64,000 nucleotides of DNA from Nemertoderma westbladi (GCA_032718475.1 JAUCBJ010006677.1:1-64000), one strand, 5' to 3'; shown: positions 1-14,100, counted from the first letter of the stretch. Made by a program: numbers and translations. Notes: generated by a model not told the origin, from the sequence alone.

Positions 1-6
1 AGTTAA

Positions 7-23
7 GGGGGGACATCACACCT
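7..23 (+). repeat. Left terminal inverted repeat of the TTAA element
   Basis: GGGGGGACATCACACCT directly follows TTAA. It is the exact reverse complement of 2074-2090, and similarity continues a few bases inward with a one-base offset. Confidence 0.9.
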
Positions 24-535
24 GAAATTTTTTTTTCTTCAAAAAAATTTTTTTTTCATATTTTTGTTCAAAATTTTATGCTGATTCCAAATACGAAACC
101 CGTTTTTTATTAGCTTTTATAGTTTTTAAGTTAAGACAGGTTTAACCGGACACGTTTTTTGGAAATTTTGGCCAAATTTTAACATTTTTTACATGAATTT
201 GTACTGTACATTTACGCAACTTCATATCATACAGTACAGTGGTTATGAAGAGTAGGCCTACTTAAGGGCGGGAAATTTAAAGTGGTTAATCGAGACTGTC
301 AGCCTGTGCAGTGTAAATGAATTCCAGCACAACTGCTGTAGTGTAAATCATATAACAATATAAGCCTGTAAGCCTAGCAAATTTCTAATTGTACAGTAAT
401 CTACACTGTTTGCTAGAGATCCCTATTGTTTTGTTGATTATTAATTAAGTAAAATTTATTGTTGTATGTTTGTAACCTAGCTAGAGTAGGCCTAGCCTAT
501 ACTGCTATATTGCTGTATTGTGAAAGTTTACTGTT

Positions 536-847
536 ATGCCCCGCCGGTCACGTCAGGCGCGTTCCAAGGAATTCGAGGGTACCCGATATGCAGATATTTG
601 CAAGCAAAGAGATTCTTCTACCGATGATGGAAATTTCCATGCTTACTATACAGCCCTGATCCACAATCGAGGTGCTTCAACCACAATGATTATAGCCAAT
701 GCCATCAATCTAAATCCTGGACTAGCCCTTTTACGATCCTGTAGACAAAGAGATCGAAAACGTGTAGCCAAAAGTCTTACAATCAAGCCGTCAAAGAAAG
801 CTAAAGTTGCCAAGGACACTTCCACTTATAAAGGCGGAGCATTCTAA
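536..847 (+). CDS. Small basic ORF inside the TTAA transposon, possible transposase remnant
   Basis: An ATG-started 103-codon frame lies inside the TTAA element. The N-terminus is arginine-rich (MPRRSRQARSKEF). The C-terminal half has a HAYY...NRGAS...NPGLALL stretch, then a Lys/Arg-rich tail ending YKGGAF. This layout, with a basic start, a short helix-turn-like segment and a basic tail ending in G-x-F, recalls the ends of long transposase-like proteins of TTAA-class elements in invertebrates. I read it, with low certainty, as the two ends of a transposase brought together by internal deletion. It could instead be an unrelated accessory ORF or chance. No catalytic acidic residues of a transposase core are visible. 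Confidence 0.4.
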   Translation: MPRRSRQARSKEFEGTRYADICKQRDSSTDDGNFHAYYTALIHNRGASTTMIIANAINLNPGLALLRSCRQRDRKRVAKSLTIKPSKKAKVAKDTSTYKGGAF

Positions 848-1097
848 TTAATTCTAATTTCGTTTAGAACATTTTTCATATTTTCATTTTATTTTAGACC
901 AAATTCTTACAATTTTTCTATATTTCTCCCTGTGCTTCATTATAATTATTGCAATTATTATCATACTAACCGCGAATCCTGCACTGCAACTATACATTTA
1001 TTTTGCAAAAGACGTGCTGCGCGAAGGCCCCCACTAATTTGAATTTTTTGATTTACTAGCTCAGAAACACGGGCTTTGCAACAAAATTTTAAATCAC

Positions 1098-1370
1098 CTT
1101 TTCTCTAAGTTGATGTTTCTCTACAACTTTCAAATTCATCATTTTCCCATAGGACCAATAGTTTTCTTAAATAGCGAAATTTATTACCTTTTTAATGATA
1201 ACTATATTAGTTATAAATAAAAACAAAATTTTATTTTACCTTTCCACTATGTCAATGTTTCTCTACAACTTTCAATTTCATCATTTTCCCATAGGACCAA
1301 TAGTTTTCTTAAATAGCGAAATTTATTACCTTTTTAATTATAACTATATTAGTTATAAATAAATAAAAAA
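1098..1370. repeat. Two-copy 142-bp tandem duplication within the TTAA element
   Basis: Two adjacent copies share TTTCTCTACAACTTTCAA, then CCCATAGGACCAATAG and a following AT-rich stretch, at a period of 142 bp (the ATGTTTCT/AATGTTTCT block at 1113 and 1255). They differ by a few substitutions. No coding function is seen. Confidence 0.8.
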
Positions 1371-2073
1371 ATTATTGCATACTGGTTTGATTTCAGGGCA
1401 ATATGTGTCTCCATGCGAAGTTTCAGCATCATACGTTTTGTGGTACTCGAGTTAGAAGAAACAAATATCATACAAACAGACAGACTGACTCTACAACTTT
1501 GTTTGTAATTTTTAAAAATTTTTAATTAAAGCCGTTTTTCGCAGTTTTTCAAAAAAATTATTTTTTTGCACGTTTGTTGCTACTACTTTTGAACCGCTGG
1601 ATGGATTTTGATTCTGTTTTCGGCATCTTGTAGCCAAACATTCAAGCTTTAATATGAATTACCAAAATTTTGATATTTGAAGTTGATACAAAGTTATAAA
1701 CTTTTTTGTCAGTAAAAAACGAAAAATTGAATCTTTGAGACTTGATGACGTCATATCTTTGTACCCAGAGTGAAAAAAAAAATTTTGGTAATTCAAATAA
1801 CAGTTCATGAAATTATAAAACTAATGTAAAAGGAATTTACGAAATTCGTTTAAAAATACAGTAGTAGTAGTGAATTATATTTTTAACTGGTTTAAAATAC
1901 ATTATGCTAATTTAAGACGGCTCATTAACATCTAATTATCATAATTAGGTGAAAAAATTTTTTTTTTTTTAATTTAGTGTTTTGTTATTAAAATGAGCCA
2001 TAAATTGTTGCCAGGTGTAGAGCCATTCAAAAGTTACATGTGATGCAAGTTCGGACACACAAAGTACACTTCA

Positions 2074-2090
2074 AGGTGTGATGTCCCCCC
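2074..2090 (-). repeat. Right terminal inverted repeat of the TTAA element
   Basis: AGGTGTGATGTCCCCCC is followed at once by TTAA at 2091-2094. It pairs perfectly with 7-23. Confidence 0.9.
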
Positions 2091-2094
2091 TTAA

Positions 2095-2682
2095 CTGACG
2101 CCTGTGAGGCCGATTGTGTCCGGTAATTCCACTGGCCTCTAGTGGCCGGACCTCCCCGCATTGCTAATGTAATCCATAGTGGGGGTTGGGGGGTGCTTTT
2201 TTGCCGAGTAAGCTCTCGGGGCAAATACCACACCCTGGTTTGCCATTCCACAGGGTGGGTGTCGCAATGGAGTCAAATATGAGGCCCATCACCCATATCT
2301 ACTCTGGCGCACATGACCCACCATTGGCTGTTGCAGCTCATCTGCTGGGTCATGCCATGTACCCTTGCTGCCAGGTGCAGGTCGCAGTGAAGTGCTCTCG
2401 GAGTGGACATGAGAACACTCTACTCCTGACCAGCCATTGGTAGTTCACCATCTGCCTGGTCAGGCCATATACCCCTGCAGCCAAGTATATGGGTCCTTAA
2501 TCCAGGACCAAGGGCGTCCTTATCCCAGAACGAAGGGGGTCCTAGTTACAGGACCAGATTTGCCCTAGTAAGAGGGTCTATGCAGCTACAGGTGGCACCT
2601 CCTTTATGCTGCATGGAGGTGGCAAGTTTTCTTGATCAATGACCTAGAATACCTGACCTGACCTGGTACTTTTATAGCCCGG
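2095..2682 (-). mobile_element. LINE-A 5' untranslated region (minus strand), runs off the left edge
   Basis: Read on the minus strand, about 2370 to 2095 matches 37715-37975, the 5' region of the intact LINE at 37.7 kb, including the block with AGCACCCCCCAACCCCC. Reading should continue into the LINE ORF beyond the window, but the TTAA transposon interrupts it at 2094. The first roughly 300 bp (about 2680 to 2375) extend further 5' than the 37.7-kb copy, so that copy may lack part of the 5' end, or these bases are other sequence. No ORF of its own. Confidence 0.7.
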
Positions 2683-4443
2683 TACTACTACTACTAGGTC
2701 GAGCGAACTCGGACAGTGGAAATGAGATCCTTCCAGGCTTCCCGATTCTCCATAGTTGTCGCAATTTCGTTTCTCCTAAGTTCAGTATCCCTTTCAAGTT
2801 GATCTATATATTTTATGGCCGGTCGTCCACGACTACGCTTTCCATGAGTTGGTTGCCAGAAAAGTAGATCTGGTATGACCTCGTCTTTACTTCGCCAGCA
2901 GTGCCCACTGAATCTTAATCTGCGTTCACGGAGGGTGGTTGATACAGGTGGTATTGTACCATAAAGCTCGGCGTTTGTCATGTGTTGTCTCTAGCTGATG
3001 TTTAGGGCTGCCCTTAGTAGTCTTGTGTAGCAACCATCAATTCGTTGTTAAAGTCATTTAGTCAGTGTCCAGGTCTCACCCCCATATAAAAATACACTTT
3101 TCACTGTGGCTCGAAAGAACTTAGTCTTCAGGTGCCTGGAGAGATCTGATTTCCAGATGGTATCCATTTTTGATAGAGCTACCCAAGCCTTTGCTTTCCT
3201 AAATTCTATGTCCTTTTTGCTACTTTCTATCCATGAACCAAAGTACTGGAAGTCATCGACCTTCCTTAGTTGATTATTATCAATGGTTGTCAAGTTTCCA
3301 TCAACATTAAAGGTCATGAATTCGGTCTTTGTAGCATTTATATGCAATCCAACCTCCTTAGCAGCCCTCTCCACTTTATTTAGTAGAAGCTGTGCATCTG
3401 CTAGGGTATTAGAGAGCAGGGTGATGTCATCCGCAAAGTCGGTGTCTGTGACTGTAGTTGGCGGATATCCACTACTTCTGCGTTCTTGAAGTGTGAATCC
3501 CAGGTCTTCACCCTTTGTGGCCGTCCTCATTGCTTAATCCAGCACAATTACAAATAGTAATGGTGCTAATGTGTCACCTTGCAGTACGCCAGCCAGGATT
3601 GAGAAAAACTCAGTTTCACCATCTGGTGAGAGTACCTGCGCTTCTGTGTCACAATATAACAATCCAATGCCAGCAACAATTACTTCTGGTATTCCATAAG
3701 CTCTTAGGATTTCAAGCATTTTACCTCTATGGATGGAGTCGAATGCCTTCTTGAAGTCCACAAAAGTCATTACAGCGGGGAGATTCTTTGACTTAATTCC
3801 TTCAATCAGTCTCCGTAGTGCAAGTATCTGAGCTATTGTTGATCTACTTGGTCGAAATCCGTTTTGGCTCTTACGCAGTAGTTTCTCTATGTGAGGCCTA
3901 ATCCTATATAGAATCATTTTATTGTATATTTTGGCAGCTACCACAAGCAGACAGATCCCACGATAGTTTGTTGGTATGCCGAGGTCTCCTTTCTTGGAGA
4001 GAGGCTTTAGTTGACCTTTAGTCCAAATTGGTGGTGGCTTTTCCCCTTTTAACATCCGGTTGCAAACATTCAATAATGGTCTGTTTAGCACTCCGGTTTT
4101 CCATACCTCCGCTGGGATTTCATCTAATCCACTCGCTTTATTATTGGACATGCTTTTAATGCTTCTTTGGAGTTCGGCAGGTGTGAAGTCCCCTGTTTCT
4201 ATAGGTAGTGTCTTGTCATATATTTTCCTTGTAGGGCTGACCTCGATGTTTGGTGGCTGCCCAAGCAAGTTGCTGAAGTGATTTTTCCACTTCCCAACAC
4301 GTTCTTCAGGACTATCGGCTTTGAGGCGCCCCTTTGCACAGCTTTTCCGACCAGATAACTCATTTACAGTTTGCCAGGTAAGTCTTGATTGTTGCTGTAT
4401 GTAAGCAGTTGTAATTGCTTCAGTTTTATCCTGTATGTAATAG
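2683..4443 (-). pseudogene. LINE-B: 5'-truncated, inactivated non-LTR retrotransposon (RT and C-terminal region)
   Basis: Minus-strand similarity to a non-LTR reverse transcriptase begins near 4440 and proceeds through 4268-3534 (SNNKASGLDEIPAEVW, FVDFKKAFDS, GVLQGDTLAPLLF), 3530-3054 (DTDFADDITLLS, the catalytic F-A-D-D) and 2981-2694 (RLRFSGHCWRSKDE, FWQPTHGKRSRGRP). It ends in a (TAG)n tail at about 2683-2695. Damage is clear: an in-frame TAA at 3536-3534 where relatives have Tyr after LD, loss of frame near 3054, and another stop just before 2981. The endonuclease half is missing. The domain order matches LINE-A at 37.7 kb, but the sequence is a different subfamily. Clade not assigned. 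Confidence 0.85.
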
Positions 4444-4680
4444 GGTTAAAAAATGCGGCACACTGCTGCCTGTTCATTGTAAATAATTAAGGACCACCAA
4501 GGACGTAATATGGTTAACCACTTTATATATAATCTCTGGTAAGACAAGTAAATAAAACTTGGTCTGATCAAATGTGTTTTTCTTGGTCTTTGGACGTAAA
4601 AATTTATGTAAATTATCTTTGGTACACCAAGGGTTTTAAGAATAAGATATATTTTTGAACTGATATTTTATTACGTTTAG
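4444..4680. other. Non-coding, intronic sequence before the lectin exon
   Basis: AT-rich sequence without a recognisable gene. The last bases before 4681 form a plausible splice acceptor: a T-rich stretch ending TTACGTTTAG. It probably belongs to an upstream intron of the lectin gene, whose earlier exons are not in this window. Confidence 0.5.
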
Positions 4681-4947
4681 GATTTATCAAATAATGTTGC
4701 GTTAAGAAAATCGAGTTCTTCATCTTTATTGGAGGATTCCCGGGATGCGTATCTAGGTAACGATGGTAATACTGGGCCAGTGTACCGGGATGGCTCCTGT
4801 ATCCAGTCGATACCGGTATCGGATTATACCTCGCCCTTGGCGATATGGTATGTCGATCTCGGCCGAATTTACGCAGTAGAGACGGTTGAGGTATACAACA
4901 GGAACGAAGATATTTATACGACATATCTCGAGAAATTTAGAACAAAG
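4681..4947 (+). CDS. Fucolectin/tachylectin-type (FTP) lectin domain, first half: internal exon
   Basis: A 267-bp (89-codon) exon is bounded by TTTAG before 4681 and AAG|GTAAAA at 4948, with no stop in frame. It reads NVALRKSSSSS, then YLGNDGNTG, a single Cys in DGSCIQS, IWYVDLGRIYAV and VEVYNRNED. This is the order of the eel-fucolectin/tachylectin-4/pentraxin-1 (FTP) fold, a galactose-binding-like beta sandwich. The exon ends in phase 0 at EKFRTK; the matching second half (VSVMKTM) is at 41687. Known fucose-binding members carry His where this protein has Gln (SCIQS) and an R-x-D where it has RNED, so fucose binding is doubtful. The protein is probably secreted by analogy with the family; no signal-peptide exon is in the window. 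Confidence 0.82.
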
Positions 4948-5137
4948 GTAAAACACTGAATATCAGTGAATACTATTGAATTTTATATCTTAGCAAAAAT
5001 ATAATAAATTATATGTTATTTATCTTTTTGATTTGCTATTAACAATCCTGTGGCACCGAGTTCAGCTTATGTGGCAACGGGTTGGAGAACTGGCAATACC
5101 AACCACAATAAAAAGTAATAATTAGTTGTGTATCTTA

Positions 5138-8100
5138 AACATACAATATAGGAACGAAGTGAACGCTGTAACATACAACATAGGAACGAACTGAACGCTG
5201 TAACATACAATATAGGAACGAAGTGAACGCTGTAACATACAATATAGGAATGAAGTGAATGCTGTAACATACAATATAGGAACAAAGTGAGCGCTGTAAC
5301 ATACAATATAGGAACGAAGTGAACGCTGTAACATACAATATAAGAACGAAGTGAACGCTGTAACATGCAATATAGGAACGAAGTGAATGCTGTAACATAC
5401 AATATATGAACGAAGTGAACGCTGTAACATACAATATAGGAACGAAGTGAACGCTGTAACATACAATATAGGAACAAAGTGAATGCTGTAATATACAATA
5501 TAGGAACGAAGTGAACGCTGTAACATACAATATAGGAACAAAGTGAGCGCTGTAACATACAATATAGGAACAAAGTGAGCGCTGTAACATACAATATAGG
5601 AACGAAGTGAACGCTGTAACATACAATATAAGAACGAAGTGAACGCTGTAACATGCAATATAGGAACGAAGTGAATGCTGTAACATGCAATATAGGAATG
5701 AAGTGAATGCTGTAACATACAATATAGGAACGAAGTGAACGCTGTAACATACAATATAGGAACAAAGTGAACGCTGTAACATACAATATAGGAACGAAGT
5801 GAAAGCTGTAACATACAATATAGGAACAAAGTGAACGCTGTAACATACAATATAGGAACAAAGTGAGCGCTGTAATATACAATATAGGAACGAAGTGAAT
5901 GCTGTAATATACAATATAGGAACAAAGTGAACGCTGTAATATACAATATAGGAACGAAGTGAATGCTGTAACATACAATATAGGAATGAAGTGAACGCTG
6001 TAACATACAATATAGGAATGAAGTGAATGCTGTAATATACAATATAGGAACGAAGTGAATGCTGTAATATACAATATAGGAACAAAGTGAACGCTGTAAC
6101 ATACAATATAGGAACAAAGTGAGCGCTGTAATATACAATATAGGAACGAAGTGAATGCTGTAATATACAATATAGGAACGAAGTGAACGCTGTAATATAC
6201 AATATAGGAACGAAGTGAACGTTGTAACATATAATATAGGAACAAAGTGAATGCTGTAACATACAATATAGGAATGAAGTGAATGCTGTAACATACAAAA
6301 TAGGAACGAAGTGAACGCTGTAATATACAATATAGGAACAAAGTGAATGCTGTAATATACAATATAGGAACAAAGTGAACGCTGTAACATACAATATAGG
6401 AACAAAGTGAGCGTTGTAATATACAATATAGGAACGAAGTGAATGCTGTAATATACAATATAGGAACGAAGTGAACGCTGTAATATACAATATAGGAACG
6501 AAGTGAACGCTGTAATATACAATATAGGAACGAAGTGAACGCTGTAACATACAATATAGGAACAAAGTGAACGCTGTAATATACAATATAGGAACGAAGT
6601 GAACGCTGTAATATACAATATAGGAACGAAGTGAACGTTGTAATATACAATATAGGAACGAAGTGAACGCTGTAATATACAATATAGGAACGAAGTGAAC
6701 GTTGTAACATATAATATAGGAACAAAGTGAATGCTGTAACATACAATATAGGAATGAAGTGAATGCTGTAACATACAATATAGGAATGAAGTGAATGCTG
6801 TAACATACAAAATAGGAACAAAGTGAATGCTGTAACATACAATATAGGAATGAAGTGAGCGCTGTAATATACAATATAGGAACGAAGTGAATGCTGTAAT
6901 ATACAATATAGGAACGAAGTGAACGCTGTAATATACAATATAGGAACGAAGTGAACGTTGTAACATATAATATAGGAACAAAGTGAATGCTGTAACATAC
7001 AATATAGGAATGAAGTGAATGCTGTAACATACAAAATAGGAACAAAGTGAATGCTGTAACATACAATATAGGAATGAAGTGAGCACTGTAATATACAATA
7101 TAGGAACGAAGTGAATGCTGTAATATACAATATAGGAACAAAGTGAATGCTGTAACATACAATATAGGAACGAAGTGAACGCTGTAATATACAATATAGG
7201 AACGAAGTGAATGCTGTAACATACAATATAGGAATGAAGTGAATGCTGTAACATACAAAATAGGAACAAAGTGAATGCTGTAACATACAATATAGGAATG
7301 AAGTGAGCACTGTAATATACAATATAGGAACGAAGTGAATGCTGTAACATACAATATAGGAATGAAGTGAATGCTGTAACATACAAAATAGGAACAAAGT
7401 GAATGCTGTAACATACAATATAGGAATGAAGTGAGCACTGTAATATACAATATAGGAACGAAGTGAATGCTGTAATATACAATATAGGAACAAAGTGAAT
7501 GCTGTAACATACAATATAGGAACGAAGTGAGCGCTGTAATATACAATATAGGAACGAAGTGAACGCTGTAACATACAATATAGGAACGAAGTGAACGCTG
7601 TAATATACAATATAGGAACGAAGTGAATGCTGTAACATACAATATAGGAACGAAGTGAACGCTGTAATATACAATATAGGAACGAAGTGAATGCTGTAAC
7701 ATACAATATAGGAACGAAGTGAACGCTGTAACATACAATATAGGAATGAAGTGAATGCTGTAACATACAATATAGGAATGAAGTGAATGCTGTAACATAC
7801 AATATAGGAACGAAGTGAACGCTGTAACATACAATATAGGAACGAAGTGAACGCTGTAACATACAATATAGGAACAAAGTGAGCGCTGTAATATACAATA
7901 TAGGAACGAAGTGAACGCTGTAACATACAATATAGGAACGAAGTGAACGCTGTAACATACAATATAGGAACGAAGTGAACGCTGTAACATACAATATAGG
8001 AACAAAGTGAGCGCTGTAATATACAATATAGGAACGAAGTGAACGCTGTAACATACAATATAGGAACGAAGTGAACGCTGTAATATATAATATAGGAACG

Positions 8101-11100
8101 AAGTGAACGCTGTAACATACAATATAGGAACGAAGTGAACGCTGTAACATACAATATAGGAACGAAGTGAACGCTGTAATATATAATATAGGAACGAAGT
8201 GAATGCTGTAATATACAATATAGGAACGAAGTGAACGCTGTAACATACAATATAGGAATGAAGTGAACGCTGTAACATACAATATAGGAATGAAGTGAAT
8301 GCTGTAATATACAATATAGGAACGAAGTGAATGCTGTAATATACAATATAGGAACAAAGTGAACGCTGTAACATACAATATAGGAACAAAGTGAGCGCTG
8401 TAATATACAATATAGGAACGAAGTGAATGCTGTAATATACAATATAGGAACGAAGTGAACGCTGTAATATACAATATAGGAACGAAGTGAACGTTGTAAC
8501 ATATAATATAGGAACAAAGTGAATGCTGTAACATACAATATAGGAATGAAGTGAATGCTGTAACATACAAAATAGGAACGAAGTGAACGCTGTAATATAC
8601 AATATAGGAACGAAGTGAATGCTGTAATATACAATATAGGAACAAAGTGAACGCTGTAACATACAATATAGGAACAAAGTGAGCGTTGTAATATACAATA
8701 TAGGAACGAAGTGAATGCTGTAATATACAATATAGGAACGAAGTGAACGCTGTAATATACAATATAGGAACGAAGTGAACGCTGTAATATACAATATAGG
8801 AACGAAGTGAACGCTGTAACATACAATATAGGAACGAAGTGAACGCTGTAATATACAATATAGGAACGAAGTGAACGTTGTAACATATAATATAGGAACA
8901 AAGTGAATGCTGTAACATACAATATAGGAATGAAGTGAATGCTGTAACATACAATATAGGAATGAAGTGAATGCTGTAACATACAAAATAGGAACAAAGT
9001 GAATGCTGTAACATACAATATAGGAATGAAGTGAGCGCTGTAATATACAATATAGGAACGAAGTGAATGCTGTAATATACAATATAGGAACGAAGTGAAC
9101 GCTGTAATATACAATATAGGAACGAAGTGAACGTTGTAACATATAATATAGGAACAAAGTGAATGCTGTAACATACAATATAGGAATGAAGTGAGCACTG
9201 TAATATACAATATAGGAACGAAGTGAATGCTGTAATATACAATATAGGAACGAAGTGAACGCTGTAATATACAATATAGGAACAAAGTGAATGCTGTAAC
9301 ATACAATATAGGAATGAAGTGAGCACTGTAATATACAATATAGGAACGAAGTGAATGCTGTAATATACAATATAGGAACAAAGTGAATGCTGTAACATAC
9401 AATATAGGAATGAAGTGAGCGCTGTAATATACAATATAGGAACGAAGTGAATGCTGTAATATACAATATAGGAACGAAGTGAACGCTGTAATATACAATA
9501 TAGGAACGAAGTGAACGTTGTAACATATAATATAGGAACAAAGTGAATGCTGTAACATACAATATAGGAATGAAGTGAATGCTGTAATATACAATATAGG
9601 AACGAAGTGAACGTTGTAACATATAATATAGGAACAAAGTGAATGCTGTAACATACAATATAGGAATGAAGTGAGCACTGTAATATACAATATAGGAACG
9701 AAGTGAACGCTGTAATATACAATATAGGAACGAAGTGAACGTTGTAACATATAATATAGGAACAAAGTGAATGCTGTAACATACAATATAGGAATGAAGT
9801 GAGCACTGTAACATACAATATAGGAATGAAGTGAATGCTGTAACATACAAAATAGGAACAAAGTGAATGCTGTAACATACAATATAGGAACGAAGTGAAT
9901 GCTGTAACATACAATATAGGAACGAAGTGAATGCTGTAACATACAATATAGGAATGAAGTGAGCACTGTAATATACAATATAGGAACGAAGTGAATGCTG
10001 TAATATACAATATAGGAACAAAGTGAGCGCTGTAATATACAATATAGGAACAAAGTGAATGCTGTAACATACAATATAGGAACGAAGTGAACGCTGTAAT
10101 ATACAATATAGGAACGAAGTGAATGCTGTAACATACAATATAGGAACGAAGTGAACGCTGTAATATACAATATAGGAACGAAGTGAATGCTGTAACATAC
10201 AATATAGGAACGAAGTGAACGCTGTAACATACAATATAGGAATGAAGTGAATGCTGTAATATATAATATAGGAACGAAGTGAACGCTGTAACATACAACA
10301 TAGGAACGAACTGAACGCTGTAACATACAATATAGGAACGAAGTGAACGCTGTAACATACAATATAGGAATGAAGTGAATGCTGTAACATACAATATAGG
10401 AATGAAGTGAATGCTGTAACATACAATATAGGAACGAAGTGAACGCTGTAACATACAATATAGGAACGAAGTGAACGCTGTAACATACAATATAGGAACA
10501 AAGTGAGCGCTGTAATATACAATATAGGAACGAAGTGAACGCTGTAACATACAATATAGGAACGAAGTGAACGCTGTAATATATAATATAGGAACGAAGT
10601 GAACGCTGTAACATACAATATAGGAACGAAGTGAACGCTGTAACATACAATATAGGAACGAAGTGAACGCTGTAATATATAATATAGGAACGAAGTGAAT
10701 GCTGTAATATACAATATAGGAACGAAGTGAACGCTGTAACATACAATATAGGAACAAAGTGAGAGCTGTAGTATACAATATAGGAACGAAGTGAATGCTG
10801 TAATATACAATATAGGAACGAAGTGAACGCTGTAACATACAATATAGGAATGAAGTGAGCGCTGTAATATACAATATAGGAACAAAGTGAACGCTGTAAC
10901 ATACAATATAGGAACAAAGTGAGCGCTGTAATATACAATATAGGAACGAAGTGAATGCTGTAATATACAATATAGGAACGAAGTGAACGCTGTAATATAC
11001 AATATAGGAACGAAGTGAACGCTGTAACATACAATATAGGAATGAAGTGAGCGCTGTAATATACAATATAGGAACGAAGTGAATGCTGTAATATACAATA

Positions 11101-14100
11101 TAGGAACGAAGTGAACGCTGTAATATACAATATAGGAACGAAGTGAACGCTGTAACATACAATATAGGAATGAAGTGAGCGCTGTAATATACAATATAGG
11201 AACGAAGTGAATGCTGTAACATACAATATAGGAACGAAGTGAACGCTGTAACATACAATATAGGAATGAAGTGAACGCTGTAACATACAATATAGGAATG
11301 AAGTGAATGCTGTAATATACAATATAGGAACGAAGTGAATGCTGTAATATACAATATAGGAACAAAGTGAACGCTGTAACATACAATATAGGAACAAAGT
11401 GAGCGCTGTAATATACAATATAGGAACGAAGTGAATGCTGTAATATACAATATAGGAACGAAGTGAACGCTGTAATATACAATATAGGAACGAAGTGAAC
11501 GTTGTAACATATAATATAGGAACAAAGTGAATGCTGTAACATACAATATAGGAATGAAGTGAATGCTGTAACATACAAAATAGGAACGAAGTGAACGCTG
11601 TAATATACAATATAGGAACGAAGTGAATGCTGTAATATACAATATAGGAACAAAGTGAACGCTGTAACATACAAAATAGGAACAAAGTGAATGCTGTAAC
11701 ATACAATATAGGAATGAAGTGAGCGCTGTAATATACAATATAGGAACGAAGTGAATGCTGTAATATACAATATAGGAACGAAGTGAACGCTGTAATATAC
11801 AATATAGGAACGAAGTGAACGTTGTAACATATAATATAGGAACAAAGTGAATGCTGTAATATACAATATAGGAACGAAGTGAACGCTGTAATATACAATA
11901 TAGGAACGAAGTGAACGCTGTAACATACAATATAGGAATGAAGTGAGCGCTGTAATATACAATATAGGAACGAAGTGAATGCTGTAACATACAATATAGG
12001 AACGAAGTGAACGCTGTAACATACAATATAGGAATGAAGTGAATGCTGTAACATACAATATAGGAACGAAGTGAACGCTGTAACATACAATATAGGAACG
12101 AAGTGAACGCTGTAACATACAATATAGGAACAAAGTGAGCGCTGTAATATACAATATAGGAACGAAGTGAACGCTGTAACATACAATATAGGAACGAAGT
12201 GAACGCTGTAATATATAATATAGGAACGAAGTGAACGCTGTAACATACAATATAGGAACGAAGTGAACGCTGTAACATACAATATAGGAACGAAGTGAAC
12301 GCTGTAATATATAATATAGGAACGAAGTGAATGCTGTAATATACAATATAGGAACGAAGTGAACGCTGTAACATACAATATAGGAACAAAGTGAGAGCTG
12401 TAGTATACAATATAGGAACGAAGTGAATGCTGTAATATACAATATAGGAACGAAGTGAACGCTGTAACATACAATATAGGAATGAAGTGAGCGCTGTAAT
12501 ATACAATATAGGAACAAAGTGAACGCTGTAACATACAATATAGGAACAAAGTGAGCGCTGTAATATACAATATAGGAACGAAGTGAATGCTGTAATATAC
12601 AATATAGGAACGAAGTGAACGCTGTAATAAACAATATAGGAACGAAGTGAACGCTGTAACATACAATATAGGAATGAAGTGAGCGCTGTAATATACAATA
12701 TAGGAACGAAGTGAATGCTGTAATATACAATATAGGAACGAAGTGAACGCTGTAATATACAATATAGGAACGAAGTGAACGCTGTAACATACAATATAGG
12801 AATGAAGTGAGCGCTGTAATATACAATATAGGAACGAAGTGAATGCTGTAACATACAATATAGGAACGAAGTGAACGCTGTAACATACAATATAGGAATG
12901 AAGTGAACGCTGTAACATACAATATAGGAATGAAGTGAATGCTGTAATATACAATATAGGAACGAAGTGAATGCTGTAATATACAATATAGGAACAAAGT
13001 GAACGCTGTAACATACAATATAGGAACAAAGTGAGCGCTGTAATATACAATATAGGAATGAAGTGAATGCTGTAATATACAATATAGGAACGAAGTGAAC
13101 GCTGTAATATACAATATAGGAACGAAGTGAACGTTGTAACATATAATATAGGAACAAAGTGAATGCTGTAACATACAATATAGGAATGAAGTGAATGCTG
13201 TAACATACAAAATAGGAACGAAGTGAACGCTGTAATATACAATATAGGAACGAAGTGAATGCTGTAATATACAATATAGGAACAAAGTGAACGCTGTAAC
13301 ATACAATATAGGAACAAAGTGAGCGCTGTAATATACAATATAGGAACGAAGTGAATGCTGTAATATACAATATAGGAACGAAGTGAACGCTGTAATATAC
13401 AATATAGGAACGAAGTGAACGTTGTAACATATAATATAGGAACAAAGTGAATGCTGTAACATACAATATAGGAATGAAGTGAATGCTGTAACATACAAAA
13501 TAGGAACGAAGTGAACGCTGTAATATACAATATAGGAACGAAGTGAATGCTGTAATATACAATATAGGAACAAAGTGAACGCTGTAACATACAATATAGG
13601 AACAAAGTGAGCGTTGTAATATACAATATAGGAACGAAGTGAATGCTGTAATATACAATATAGGAACGAAGTGAACGCTGTAATATACAATATAGGAACG
13701 AAGTGAACGCTGTAATATACAATATAGGAACGAAGTGAACGCTGTAACATACAATATAGGAACAAAGTGAACGCTGTAATATACAATATAGGAACGAAGT
13801 GAACGCTGTAATATACAATATAGGAACGAAGTGAACGTTGTAATATACAATATAGGAACGAAGTGAACGCTGTAATATACAATATAGGAACGAAGTGAAC
13901 GTTGTAACATATAATATAGGAACAAAGTGAATGCTGTAACATACAATATAGGAATGAAGTGAATGCTGTAACATACAATATAGGAATGAAGTGAATGCTG
14001 TAACATACAAAATAGGAACAAAGTGAATGCTGTAACATACAATATAGGAATGAAGTGAGCGCTGTAATATACAATATAGGAATGAAGTGAATGCTGTAAT

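Larger units (their letters stand above)
7..2090. mobile_element. TTAA-flanked DNA transposon, probably non-autonomous
   Basis: A 2084-bp element is bounded by a 17-bp perfect terminal inverted repeat and flanked by TTAA at 3-6 and 2091-2094. The empty site is visible inside the window: the LINE at 37.7 kb reads through the same point as GTCAGTTAACTCC (about 37971-37983), whereas here the element sits between GTCAGTTAA and TTAACT on the opposite strand. The two bases left of the first TTAA (AG) also match the empty LINE copy, so the element interrupts a minus-strand LINE 5' region that continues off the left edge. TTAA duplication is typical of piggyBac and Kolobok transposons; the superfamily is not settled. 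Only one short ORF (536-847) is present, so it probably cannot move by itself. Confidence 0.85.

Noticed and set aside
459-659. 66-codon ORF overlapping the 536-847 frame
   Set aside because: Starts at a non-ATG codon and has no similarity I recognise; 536-847 has an ATG and a structured, basic product.
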